This document shows positions 1-8,134 of a stretch of 12,721 bases of DNA, one piece after another. Source of the stretch: Armatimonadota bacterium (GTDB lineage Bacteria; Armatimonadota; DTGP01; JAHWJO01). The translations under genes and the position numbers were made by a program. The notes under the pieces are model-generated. The model was not told where the DNA came from, made no database searches, and saw only the letters and a list, made by a program, of their open reading frames with translations. Each line of letters starts with the position of its first letter. Position 1 is the first letter of the stretch. The stretch lies in assembly GCA_019348365.1 (NCBI GenBank), contig JAHWJO010000071.1:1-12721 (forward strand), given 5' to 3'.

Positions 1-1
1 G

Positions 2-1387
2 CTGCCTGAGAACGTGACGCTGCAAGACGGGCGTCTGACCGCCATCAAGGCGTGGAATCGCACCACACAGACCCCTGAAACCTTCCGGGGCAAGGTGTTC
101 ATCGATGCGACGTACGAAGGCGACCTCGCTTCGGCGGCGGGCGCGCCCTACCGGATTGGGCGCGAGGACGCGCGCGAGTTCAAGGAGCCGATGGCGGGCA
201 TCCTCTACAAGCTTTGGAACGGCCCCATCGTCACCGGCACGACGGGGCGGGGCGACAACGCGGTCCAGGCCTACAACTACCGCCTCCCGCTCACCGACCG
301 CCCGGAGAACCGGGTCCCCATCCCGAAACCCCGGAGCTACCACCGGGAGGAATACGTCTCGCTCATCGAGGACCTCCGGCTGAACCGCGTGGCGGCTCCT
401 CCCGATGCGCCCCGCCTGGAGCGGGACTGGAACGGGATCGGGCGGCTGGTAAACATGGTGGGGCTGCCCAACGGCAAGACCGACGCCAACAACCAGCACG
501 CCGCTTTCCTCTCAACCGACCTGCCGGAAGAGAACTGGCCCTGGCCCACCTCCTCATGGGCGTGGCGCGACCGGTTCGCCGAGCGCCTGCGGGACTACAC
601 CCTCGGATTGCTCTGGTTCGCTCAGAACGACCCCGAACTCCCCGCCGACTTTCGGGAGCGGTGCCGCCGGTGGGGGTTGGCGAAGGACGAGTACGAGGAC
701 AACGGCCATTTCCCGCGCCAGGTCTACGTGCGCGAAGGCCGCCGCATCGTGGGCGAGCACCTTTTCACCGCGCACGACGCGCTTCCGGTGAAGCCGGAGG
801 GACGACCGCCGCTTCACGCCGACAGCATCACCGCCAGCCACTACGCGCTCGACTCCCATGCCTGCCGCAAGCGGGAGCCGGACCGCCTCGCTCTGGAAGG
901 GTTCTTCAGCCTTCGCTCGCAGCCCTACACCGTTCCGTACGGCGTGATGGTGCCGCAGAAGGTGGAGGGATTGCTGACGCCCGTTCCGGCGTCGGCCACC
1001 CACATCGGCTTCTCGACGCTCCGGATGGAGCCGTGCTGGATGGCGCTCGGGCAGGCCGCCGGGGTCGCCGCGAGCCTGGCCGTCGCCGGAGGGACGGAGG
1101 TGCGGAAGGTGGAGATCGCCCGGATTCAGCGGGAGCTGCTGCGGCAGAAAGCGGTGCTGATCTATTACCGGGACCTCTCCCCCGATCACCCGCACTACGA
1201 GGCGGTGCAGTACTTCGGGGTGCGCGGCCTGATCCCAATGTGGGAGGCCCGCCTCGACGAGACGGTGTCCCCGGCAGACGCGGCGGCATGGCGCAAAGCC
1301 GCCGGGGTGAAAGCCGCCGTTCCCTATGAAGAGGGAAAGACGACTCGCGGCGAGTATCTCACGCGGCTGCTGAAATCCCTGGATTAA
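2..1387 (+). CDS. FAD-dependent oxidoreductase, C-terminal part (5' end outside window)
   Basis: The frame is open from the first base, so the N-terminal part with the GxGxxG dinucleotide-binding motif lies off the left edge. Recognisable blocks of the FAD_oxidored (PF12831) family are: FIDATYEGD at about 98-124 followed by AAGAPYRIGRE; a YNYRLPLTDRPENRVP block; YVREGRRIVGEH at about 726-761; and DSITASHYALDSH. The C-terminal FAD-closing segment follows, with GLLTPVPASATH and then RMEPCWMALGQAAGVAAS at about 968-1075. These fix the family, but the substrate cannot be read from sequence; relatives are often annotated vaguely as FAD-dependent or xanthan-lyase-like. After the FAD domain, about 70 residues (nt ~1172-1384) read HPHYEAVQYFGVRGLIP and end TRGEYLTRLLKSLD, which loosely resembles a single SLH-type repeat. 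Its stop overlaps the stop of the convergent giant gene. Family call is firm; function is unknown. Confidence 0.9.
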   Translation: MPENVTLQDGRLTAIKAWNRTTQTPETFRGKVFIDATYEGDLASAAGAPYRIGREDAREFKEPMAGILYKLWNGPIVTGTTGRGDNAVQAYNYRLPLTDRPENRVPIPKPRSYHREEYVSLIEDLRLNRVAAPPDAPRLERDWNGIGRLVNMVGLPNGKTDANNQHAAFLSTDLPEENWPWPTSSWAWRDRFAERLRDYTLGLLWFAQNDPELPADFRERCRRWGLAKDEYEDNGHFPRQVYVREGRRIVGEHLFTAHDALPVKPEGRPPLHADSITASHYALDSHACRKREPDRLALEGFFSLRSQPYTVPYGVMVPQKVEGLLTPVPASATHIGFSTLRMEPCWMALGQAAGVAASLAVAGGTEVRKVEIARIQRELLRQKAVLIYYRDLSPDHPHYEAVQYFGVRGLIPMWEARLDETVSPADAAAWRKAAGVKAAVPYEEGKTTRGEYLTRLLKSLD

Positions 1388-4300
1388 ATCCCGACGATGA
1401 TTCGGAGAATCCCCACGGCATCTCGGATATCCAGACGGTCATCGAGGTTGACGTCTCCCCGGATCAGCCGTTCAGGAGTGCTCTCCTCCACCTGAACGGA
1501 AATCCGGAGGACAAGAATGGCGTCGAATACGTTGACCTGACCGTCCGCATTCACGTCCCCGCGCAGCAACCCTCCGGTGATGTTGATCCGGGGTCCGACG
1601 AGCGGCACCCCCGCCACCTGCGGCGGCTTCATCGGATCGCGGGTGACGGCGGCGACCTCCCCGGCATCCCGGATCTGCGCGGCGGTCCACGTATCCGCTG
1701 CGCTGGGGCCGAGGTCGTAGATCACCTGAAGGCTCGTTGAAGCGTCCGCCGGCAGGTAATGATCCAGGGCGGCGAACTCTCCCCGTCCCCCGGCTCGCGC
1801 GAACCCGTCGAAGGCCCCCAGCACCTCCCCGCCACGTTGGAGGCGTACGGTATTCACCGCGTCGATGCTGGCCCCATCGGGGAGGCTCACCGATAGCGAT
1901 TCGAGGGTGGCGGCATCCCCCGTGGCCCGAACGGAAAGAGGCAGCGCGGATACGTTCATGCTTTCCGACGGTACGGTTTTATCCGCCGGGGACCCCTCCA
2001 GTGCGAACGTCACCGTGGTCGTCTGCACCGGGTTCAGCACGGGGAGCATGAGAGGAGCCGAGAGGGAGGATGTCTGACCGGTCAGCGGATGGGTGGCCGT
2101 GGCGGTCAGCGATCCGGGGCCGGGGCCGTTCGTGGAGGCCAGGTTGGACAGGATGTGGGTCTGGATGGGAGCCTGCTGGTCCAGCATCTGGTAGGCCTCG
2201 CCGTTATGGAACAGCTCGACGAGCGCGCCCTGCGGCCACGCCGCCGCGTTCAGCGTGACTTTCACGCGTCCGGGGCGGTCCAACTCCAGAAGGGGCGGCG
2301 GCGGCGCGTCCGGTGCGGTGATCGCCGCCGGCGTCTCGGGAGAGATGGCGTTGGAGAGCAGCGTGAACGGCCCGGAGGGGGGCGTTTCCAGCGCGATGGC
2401 GACCTGCTTATTGCCCTCGAAGACGTTGCCGTACCGGTGCAGCCCCTTCGTCGCGTTGATTTCCCCGCCCACGTAAGCCGCTCCCGCCCCTCCCTTGAAC
2501 CGTACACCGGTCTTGTTGCCCAGGTCCGGCTTGCCGATCCGGTTGAGGCCGATCCGGGTGCCGGACCAATCGTTCTCCAGCAGGATGCCCTCTTCAAAGT
2601 TGCCGGCGATGAGGTTGCTGGCGGTCCCGTTCGTGTCGCCGATCAGGTTATCGCGCGCGCCCAGCAGGTGGATGCCGCGCAGGTTGGGCCGGATCCTCGC
2701 GCCGGTGGGGTCCAGGCCGATGATGTTGTTGCGAATCCGGTTCTGTATGACCCCCGCGCCTTCCAGCCGGATGCCGTCGTCGTCATGGCCGGAGATGACG
2801 TTCCCCGATTCCGGCGGCCCCCCGATGAGATTGCCCATCGCGCTGCCCGCGAGGTGGATGCCGAGGGGGCCGGGGGGAAGATGGATCGAGCCGTTCTTTT
2901 TCAGGCCGATCCAGTTGCCCTCGATCCGGTTCGAGTCGCCGTCCACGATGCGCAGGTTGGCCTCTCTGTTCCCGGCGATGTAATTCCGGTCCTCGACCGC
3001 GCTCCCGCCGATGCGGCACAGGTGGGCGTTCAGGCCGAGCAGCACCCCGATGCCGTTACCCTGGTGCCCCCGGCCGGTGTATTCGTCGTACTGGGTTCCG
3101 AACGTCGTCGCGTCCATCCCGATGTAGTTGTGGCGCACGATGCTGTATGGGCTGTCGAGGCGGATGCCGGCCCCGGCGTTCCCGGCGATGTAGTTGTACC
3201 CGTACTCCCCGTCTCCGCCGATGACCGTCCACCGGGCGTTGTCTTCCACCACGATCCCCTCGCCATTGGGTCTATAGCCGGTGAGGTAATGGTAGCCGAT
3301 AGCGTTCCCCTCCACCTGGTTGTGATCGGTCCCCTCTCCGGTGATCCGGATCGCGCTCCCCGCATGGTTTTCGATGATCGCGTAGAGCAGCGATTCGCTC
3401 TCCCCGACATGGTTGTGATGCGCCCCGTTGCGGATGAGGATGCCGCTCTGGCCGTTCGGAGTGTGGAAGTTGTACGAGGCGCGCACGCCGATCTCCGCCG
3501 ACGTGATCCGGTTGTCGGTCGTGGCCGGGCCGTCGAGGAGAATCCCGTTTTCGCCGTTGGAGCCGACGGAATTCATCTCGCGCTTGAACGCCTCATACCG
3601 GGGGACGGGGGTCGGGGGAAACGACGTGATTGCGGGCGGGCCGATCCAGTTGGAGGAGGCGCCGTTCAGCAGGGCGATTCCGTTTCCCCTGTTCCCCATG
3701 ACGCTCCGGATCTTCTCCAGGATGGCCGGGTCGTCAAGGGGGGGAAACGGCTTCCCGGCAGGCGGGATGTAGATGATGTCTGCATTCGGGTCCGGGCCGG
3801 CCTGCGTCTCGCTGGTGGCGAACTGAAGCTCTTTCTCGTAGGGATAATGGAGGGAGACGAAATGATTCCGGGGACCGAAGTCGCTGCCGGTGATCGTGTT
3901 GCGTACGGTCCCGGCCCCGGTGAGGGTGAGTCCGTTCTTCGCGTTGCCGTAGGCGATGGAGGAGAGGATACGATTGTCCATCGCCCCCGCTTCCATTCGG
4001 AAGCCGTCGTCCATGTTCTTCCCCGCCCGGCACTCCTGGAGGGTGGTCTCCGATGCCCCCCGGAGGAGCGCGCCCGGCCCTCTATTCTTCATGAAGTCGG
4101 CGCCGTAGACGGTGGTCTGGTTCCCCCCCGGCTCGACGAGGAGGCCGGGTCCAGCGTTCTCCTCGAATTGGGAGAGCGTGAGGAAATTCTCCGCCGGGGG
4201 CTGGCCGTTGGCCCGGCTGTTCGGAAACAGCGATGCGGCGGCGATGCGGAGTCCCGCCCCTTTCGCCTTCCGGACGCTGAGGCGCTCCAGCTTATTGCCC

Positions 4301-7300
4301 GCCGCGCCTTCCACGATCTCCGCGCCGCTGGAATCCACCGCGAAGCCGTTTTCATTCTCCCCTGCGAGGAAATTGAACACGCGGTTGCCCGCGCTCCCCA
4401 CGCCGGAGATGCGGAGGTCCGGCCCTACGTTCGCGTAGGCGAGACCGTTCTGGACCCGGTTAAACGGGGAATCCAGGATCGATACGCCGGGGCCGTTGTT
4501 TCCGGCGTATCTCGACATGAGGGTGGGTAGAGGGGAAGAAGTGCCGGGAAACGGGATGATGGCGTTCCGTGACGAGCCTGGCGCGAAGAGGACCCCCGCG
4601 CCGCCCTGTCCGTAGGCCAGACTGGCGCCCGCCGTTCCCCGGTTGTCCTCGGCGTACACGATGCCCAGAGTGTTCCCGGTCGATCCCTCGTCGAACAGCA
4701 CGCCGCTCCCCCGGTTGACCTTCGACTCGGAGAACTCGATCCCGTTTTGGAACGCGCCGTTCATGAACCGGATGCCGTCGCGCTCGCTGCTGGAGACCCT
4801 CACGTACCAGATTCTATTGTGGTTGGCTCCTTTCTGGAACAGCACCCCCTCCCCGCCGGGGGCGAAGACGTTGACAAACCTGGAGACGATGGCGCCGGTG
4901 ACGTTCTCGGGGATGAGGATCCCCACGCCGGGGGGCCGTTCCAGAGCGACCTCGACATCGACGCGTGACTTGGACCCGAGGATCAGGGACCCGCCGGTGA
5001 TCTTCACCGACGCGAGTCCCACTTCGAGGAGGTCTCCGGGACCGACCGTCATGTCGCCGTTCCACTGGGCCGTACCCGCCGGTTTATCCCTATTCGCAGT
5101 GATCGTGTCGGCGAACCCGATCCCGACGTCCCCGGACACCAGCTCCTCCTCGTACGGTTCCGGGGTGGGGTCCAGCGAGTTCCCGTTCGCGTCTCGGGGG
5201 CGCTTGCTGAGCTGGGCGCGGAGGGATGCATCGGGCGCGGTGGCGAGCATGACCGCCTCGCGCAAGGTGAGGGTGCGGCTGCCGCCCCCGAAGCTGACTC
5301 CGTCCTCCAGGGCGTTCACGCGGAGGGAGCCGCCGGGATTCAGGACGGGACCCGCGCCCGGTTTGTTCTCCAGTACCCGGAATTCCCGGGGGTAGCGTAC
5401 GGTGGAGTAGCCCTCGACGAGCAGGTCCAGGGGGCCGGGTCCGATCGGGATGTTTTCGGGGAGGGTCACCGTGAGGGAATCGGGGGCGGAGGAGACGAGG
5501 GTCGTATCGCTGCCGTTGATCTTTACTTTGTTCCGAAGCCAGTCGGGGGAGAAGAAGCGACCCTTGATATGCACCGCCTGTCCAGGGATCGCCTCCAGCG
5601 GCTCGACGGCGACGATCTCCGGGGAACGGTCCACCACCGTCATGACCTCCGTCTGCCCTTCCGCCGTCTCCAGGCGCAGCGTTCCCGATTTCAGATCGTT
5701 TTGTGGCGTAAAGACGAGCTGGGTACCTTCGGTGTTGACGGTGAAACCAGTGATCGGGATACCTGTTGTTTCACCCGTCGGTATGAGCGTCAGCTTCGCG
5801 GGCAAGGGAGGAGTGTGGAGGATAAATTTGCCGGTGAGGGTGGCGGCGACGCCGGGCCGGAGTCGCAGGGGTCGGGAACCGGTGATGACGGGAGCGAACG
5901 GCTGGCCGGTGACCACGAGGGCCGTCTGGAGAGGTTCGGCTCCGGACATGCCGATCACTCGCTCCAGCACCGATCCGATGGCCGCGACCCGGCTCAGAAG
6001 GCTCAGGGTGTCGGTCATCTCCAGATTCATCTGCTTGCCGTACCAGTTCAGCCATGTCGCGCGCAGCAGCGCTCTTGCCGAAACGTCGGGCTTGAGGAGA
6101 TCGCTGAAGACCTGCTTGAGAGCTTCCTTGACCACGCTTTCCTGAATCTTCAGGATGAATCCGGCATACTGGCCCACCGGGTCCCCCGAAGATCCCCCGG
6201 CATACGAGGTCGCTTTGACCACTTCGATGGCGATCTTTAAGACCTTCTCCCCCGTCTTCCAATCGTTATTTTTGAGGTGGTTTCCCAGGGCGAACTTCAA
6301 CGCATCCATAATGGCGATGAACAGGTTGTGAATGAAGGCGCGGCGGGAGTAGTCGTCGGCGTCCGGAAGGAGCGTCATGAAGGAGAAGGTGCGAGCCACC
6401 CGGTCGATCTGCTGCGGCGTGTAGAAGCCCCAGCTCCAGCCGTAGCTGCCGTTGTATGCCCGTACCACATACACGCCCTTATTCGAGAGGGAGGCGTAAG
6501 GCGTCTCCTCGACCGGAATGGGGAAGTAAGCCAGCTCCTGCTTACCGAGTTTCTTAAATCCCTCGGAGATCAGCGTGCCGATGATGTCCAGCTTCTTCAC
6601 CGTCGAATGGGCGGGCACGATCATCTGCCCCACGGTCCGCTTGCGGGGCAGCTGCTTCAGGTCCGACAACTCGCGGGCGAGCCGTCCCCGCTCGAAGAAG
6701 GTCCGGTCGGGATCGATCTCCACGACCTGAACGTACGTATCCACGCGAGAAGAGAGGTTCACCGCCTGGTTGTTCCTGACGTAAAGGCGGTATCCATGAC
6801 CACCGGCCCACTCTTCGGTCTTCAGGTCCAGGGAGGGCATGAACACGGGATGGAGGTAGGGATCGGGCTGATGCGAGAGGGGCCGGGGGGAAAAGGCGTT
6901 CAGGGGCTGTGCCGTCGCTTCCGCTTCGAGCGTGCGGTAAACGGATTGAAGGGCCGCGATTCGGGCTGCTTTGCCCGCGTCCGTTTCCAGGGGGCGGCGA
7001 TCCGTGCCGTATCGCTCGTCGATGAGCCGCGCGAGGTCTCCCACTTTCGGATCGGCCAGGGCGCGGGTCCAGTGATGTTGAAACCGGGTTTTGTCCGGGG
7101 CCAGGAGCAGGGGATGCGAGAGCGTGAGGGCGGCGGCGGTCGTACGGGCGTTGAGGAGAAGAGGCGCGCCGGGGTCGGTGACGAAAGTGAAGAACGGGAC
7201 GTCCGGGTCGCCGGACGCAGCCGTGACCAGCGTGACTTCTCCCTCGGCAACGGAGATCTGGAACGATCCGTCGGCTCCGGGCTTCCCTTCGCCATAGGGC

Positions 7301-7659
7301 GAGCCCACCCGATAGGCGGCGATGCGGATTCCGGAGGGCACTTGCAAGGTCCCCTGCATCGGGGCGAGCACGGTCAACTCACCGACGGAGACGGTGGGCT
7401 GGCCGGCGGCCCTCAGGGAAAGAATCCCCGTGCGGGCTCCGGCAGGAAGGGAAAACCGGATGCGGTCGTCCCGGCTCTCCGTCGCCGGAAGCGCCGTCTC
7501 CCCCAGGAAGGCTTGCCAGCCCTGGAGTCCCGATCCCTGGAGCGTCACCGGGGTTCCGGGCAGGCCGTACTGAGGGCTGAATTCGCGGGGAACGGGAATC
7601 GTGGCTCCGGTGGCAGCCAGAGTCGCCAGAAGGATCATGCAGAATACGGGTCTGAGCAT
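1384..7659 (-). CDS. Giant secreted parallel beta-helix protein with TIG-like domains and C-terminal dockerin
   Basis: A 2091-residue protein if started at the ATG at 7659. That start has GGGAGG five bases upstream and opens a signal peptide (MLRPVFCMILLATLAATGAT); a TTG 40 codons upstream would spoil it. From the N-terminus: TIG/IPT-like domain (~25-97); a carboxypeptidase-regulatory-like beta segment (~98-160); an unrecognised, partly helical region (~200-580); further beta domains including a second TIG-like one (~680-757); and a CSLREA-like motif (LRVNALEDGVSF, then TLREAV, ~774-806). A long right-handed beta-helix (~915-1760) is rich in NxIxGN, GIRL and IGG turns. Near 1489, 1559, 1620 and 1682 the motif NYIAGN/NVISGH/NLIAGN recurs every 61-70 residues. 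A beta-rich domain (~1880-2030) precedes a dockerin (~2031-2091). Both dockerin loops keep the Ca ligands (DVNADGQVNVFD and DVNLDDRLDIRD). Likely extracellular, perhaps adhesive or polysaccharide-associated; no catalytic motif was recognised. Confidence 0.9.
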   Translation of the reverse strand: MLRPVFCMILLATLAATGATIPVPREFSPQYGLPGTPVTLQGSGLQGWQAFLGETALPATESRDDRIRFSLPAGARTGILSLRAAGQPTVSVGELTVLAPMQGTLQVPSGIRIAAYRVGSPYGEGKPGADGSFQISVAEGEVTLVTAASGDPDVPFFTFVTDPGAPLLLNARTTAAALTLSHPLLLAPDKTRFQHHWTRALADPKVGDLARLIDERYGTDRRPLETDAGKAARIAALQSVYRTLEAEATAQPLNAFSPRPLSHQPDPYLHPVFMPSLDLKTEEWAGGHGYRLYVRNNQAVNLSSRVDTYVQVVEIDPDRTFFERGRLARELSDLKQLPRKRTVGQMIVPAHSTVKKLDIIGTLISEGFKKLGKQELAYFPIPVEETPYASLSNKGVYVVRAYNGSYGWSWGFYTPQQIDRVARTFSFMTLLPDADDYSRRAFIHNLFIAIMDALKFALGNHLKNNDWKTGEKVLKIAIEVVKATSYAGGSSGDPVGQYAGFILKIQESVVKEALKQVFSDLLKPDVSARALLRATWLNWYGKQMNLEMTDTLSLLSRVAAIGSVLERVIGMSGAEPLQTALVVTGQPFAPVITGSRPLRLRPGVAATLTGKFILHTPPLPAKLTLIPTGETTGIPITGFTVNTEGTQLVFTPQNDLKSGTLRLETAEGQTEVMTVVDRSPEIVAVEPLEAIPGQAVHIKGRFFSPDWLRNKVKINGSDTTLVSSAPDSLTVTLPENIPIGPGPLDLLVEGYSTVRYPREFRVLENKPGAGPVLNPGGSLRVNALEDGVSFGGGSRTLTLREAVMLATAPDASLRAQLSKRPRDANGNSLDPTPEPYEEELVSGDVGIGFADTITANRDKPAGTAQWNGDMTVGPGDLLEVGLASVKITGGSLILGSKSRVDVEVALERPPGVGILIPENVTGAIVSRFVNVFAPGGEGVLFQKGANHNRIWYVRVSSSERDGIRFMNGAFQNGIEFSESKVNRGSGVLFDEGSTGNTLGIVYAEDNRGTAGASLAYGQGGAGVLFAPGSSRNAIIPFPGTSSPLPTLMSRYAGNNGPGVSILDSPFNRVQNGLAYANVGPDLRISGVGSAGNRVFNFLAGENENGFAVDSSGAEIVEGAAGNKLERLSVRKAKGAGLRIAAASLFPNSRANGQPPAENFLTLSQFEENAGPGLLVEPGGNQTTVYGADFMKNRGPGALLRGASETTLQECRAGKNMDDGFRMEAGAMDNRILSSIAYGNAKNGLTLTGAGTVRNTITGSDFGPRNHFVSLHYPYEKELQFATSETQAGPDPNADIIYIPPAGKPFPPLDDPAILEKIRSVMGNRGNGIALLNGASSNWIGPPAITSFPPTPVPRYEAFKREMNSVGSNGENGILLDGPATTDNRITSAEIGVRASYNFHTPNGQSGILIRNGAHHNHVGESESLLYAIIENHAGSAIRITGEGTDHNQVEGNAIGYHYLTGYRPNGEGIVVEDNARWTVIGGDGEYGYNYIAGNAGAGIRLDSPYSIVRHNYIGMDATTFGTQYDEYTGRGHQGNGIGVLLGLNAHLCRIGGSAVEDRNYIAGNREANLRIVDGDSNRIEGNWIGLKKNGSIHLPPGPLGIHLAGSAMGNLIGGPPESGNVISGHDDDGIRLEGAGVIQNRIRNNIIGLDPTGARIRPNLRGIHLLGARDNLIGDTNGTASNLIAGNFEEGILLENDWSGTRIGLNRIGKPDLGNKTGVRFKGGAGAAYVGGEINATKGLHRYGNVFEGNKQVAIALETPPSGPFTLLSNAISPETPAAITAPDAPPPPLLELDRPGRVKVTLNAAAWPQGALVELFHNGEAYQMLDQQAPIQTHILSNLASTNGPGPGSLTATATHPLTGQTSSLSAPLMLPVLNPVQTTTVTFALEGSPADKTVPSESMNVSALPLSVRATGDAATLESLSVSLPDGASIDAVNTVRLQRGGEVLGAFDGFARAGGRGEFAALDHYLPADASTSLQVIYDLGPSAADTWTAAQIRDAGEVAAVTRDPMKPPQVAGVPLVGPRINITGGLLRGDVNADGQVNVFDAILVLRISVQVEESTPERLIRGDVNLDDRLDIRDAVGILRIIVGI

Positions 7660-7664
7660 CCTCG

Positions 7665-7670
7665 CCTCCC
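7665..7670 (-). promoter_or_regulatory. Ribosome binding site of the giant beta-helix gene
   Basis: On the minus strand GGGAGG lies five bases before the ATG at 7659, inside a purine-rich run (GGAGAAGGGAGGCGAGG). It decides the start: the upstream TTG at 7779 has no comparable site and would place 40 charged and proline-rich residues ahead of an otherwise normal signal peptide. Confidence 0.75.
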
Positions 7671-8094
7671 TTCTCCGTTCTCCCCTCAGCTCCGGGGAGG
7701 GCCGACCGCTTCCCACACAGCAAGAGCCGTCTTCCCCTGGAGGGGAGTGGGACCGGTTCAGCAGCGGAGGCGATACCAAGGTCGGAGATCATCCGACCCT
7801 CCTCTACGGCGTACTCCCAGGGGAGGGGTTTGAGCAGGCGTGGGTGGAATCCGTTCTGGTAAAGAGATCGTCAGGAGGACGTTGTTCTCTAGTTGTTGAG
7901 GCTCTCGCTGAATTCCTTCCGGATGAGAAATGATATTCAGGCCCTGACCCCTATATGGCGCTATCAAGAAGTCTGTGGGTGGGGTTTCAATGCGGGCGAT
8001 TGTGGACAAAGCCCTCCTGTGTCGGGCTGGCGAACGAACCGATAATGGGGTATCGCGCTGGAGCTCATTGATCGAGATACGGGTATGCTTGGCG

Positions 8095-8103
8095 TGCTAA
8101 AAT
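8095..8103 (+). promoter_or_regulatory. Possible extended -10 promoter for the SprT-like gene
   Basis: TGCTAAAAT matches an extended -10 element (TGn followed by TAAAAT). It would start transcription about 25 bases before the ATG at 8135. No good -35 hexamer sits 16-18 bases upstream, which is tolerated for extended -10 promoters. This is inference from motif and position only. Confidence 0.3.
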
Positions 8104-8123
8104 GACCTGAAGATCGTTGACGG

Positions 8124-8129
8124 AAAGGA
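8124..8129 (+). promoter_or_regulatory. Ribosome binding site of the SprT-like gene
   Basis: AAAGGA lies five bases before the ATG at 8135. It selects that codon over the in-frame TTG at 8117, which precedes the site and would have no Shine-Dalgarno sequence of its own. Confidence 0.7.
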
Positions 8130-8134
8130 CTTCG

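Larger units (their letters stand above)
7671..8134. other. Divergent intergenic region with short G/C-rich hairpins near the giant gene
   Basis: This stretch separates the minus-strand giant gene from the plus-strand SprT-like gene and must hold both promoters. The half nearest the giant gene has several short palindromes: CTCCCC...GGGGAG at about 7680-7698, TCCCCTGGAGGGGA near 7734-7747, a 7-bp stem GGTCGGA-GATCA-TCCGACC at 7780-7798, and CTCCCAGGGGAG near 7816-7827. These would lie in the 5' leader of a long giant-gene transcript. I found no convincing -35/-10 pair on the minus strand. The 83-codon minus-strand frame here (8009 to 7758) and a plus-strand frame ending at 7933 match no family I recognise, so I do not call a gene. 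Confidence 0.5.

Noticed and set aside
2089..4530. 813-codon open frame on the plus strand
   Set aside because: It lies wholly opposite the giant beta-helix gene. Its translation is low-complexity (Val, Asp, Arg, Pro) with no domain, whereas the minus strand has clear repeats. It is a GC-bias shadow.
7660..7779. Longer start (TTG at 7779) for the giant gene
   Set aside because: It adds 40 residues ahead of a good signal peptide and has no ribosome binding site, whereas the ATG at 7659 has GGGAGG at ideal spacing.
6277..7833. 518-codon open frame on the plus strand over the start of the giant gene
   Set aside because: It is antisense to the signal peptide and TIG-like domains, has a low-complexity Arg/Gly/Glu-rich translation and no recognised motif.
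7758..8009. 83-codon minus-strand frame in the divergent intergenic region
   Set aside because: No ribosome binding site or family match. It runs through several palindromes and ends in a different frame just upstream of the giant gene.
8117..8134. TTG start for the SprT-like gene
   Set aside because: The AAAGGA ribosome binding site lies downstream of it and points to the ATG at 8135.
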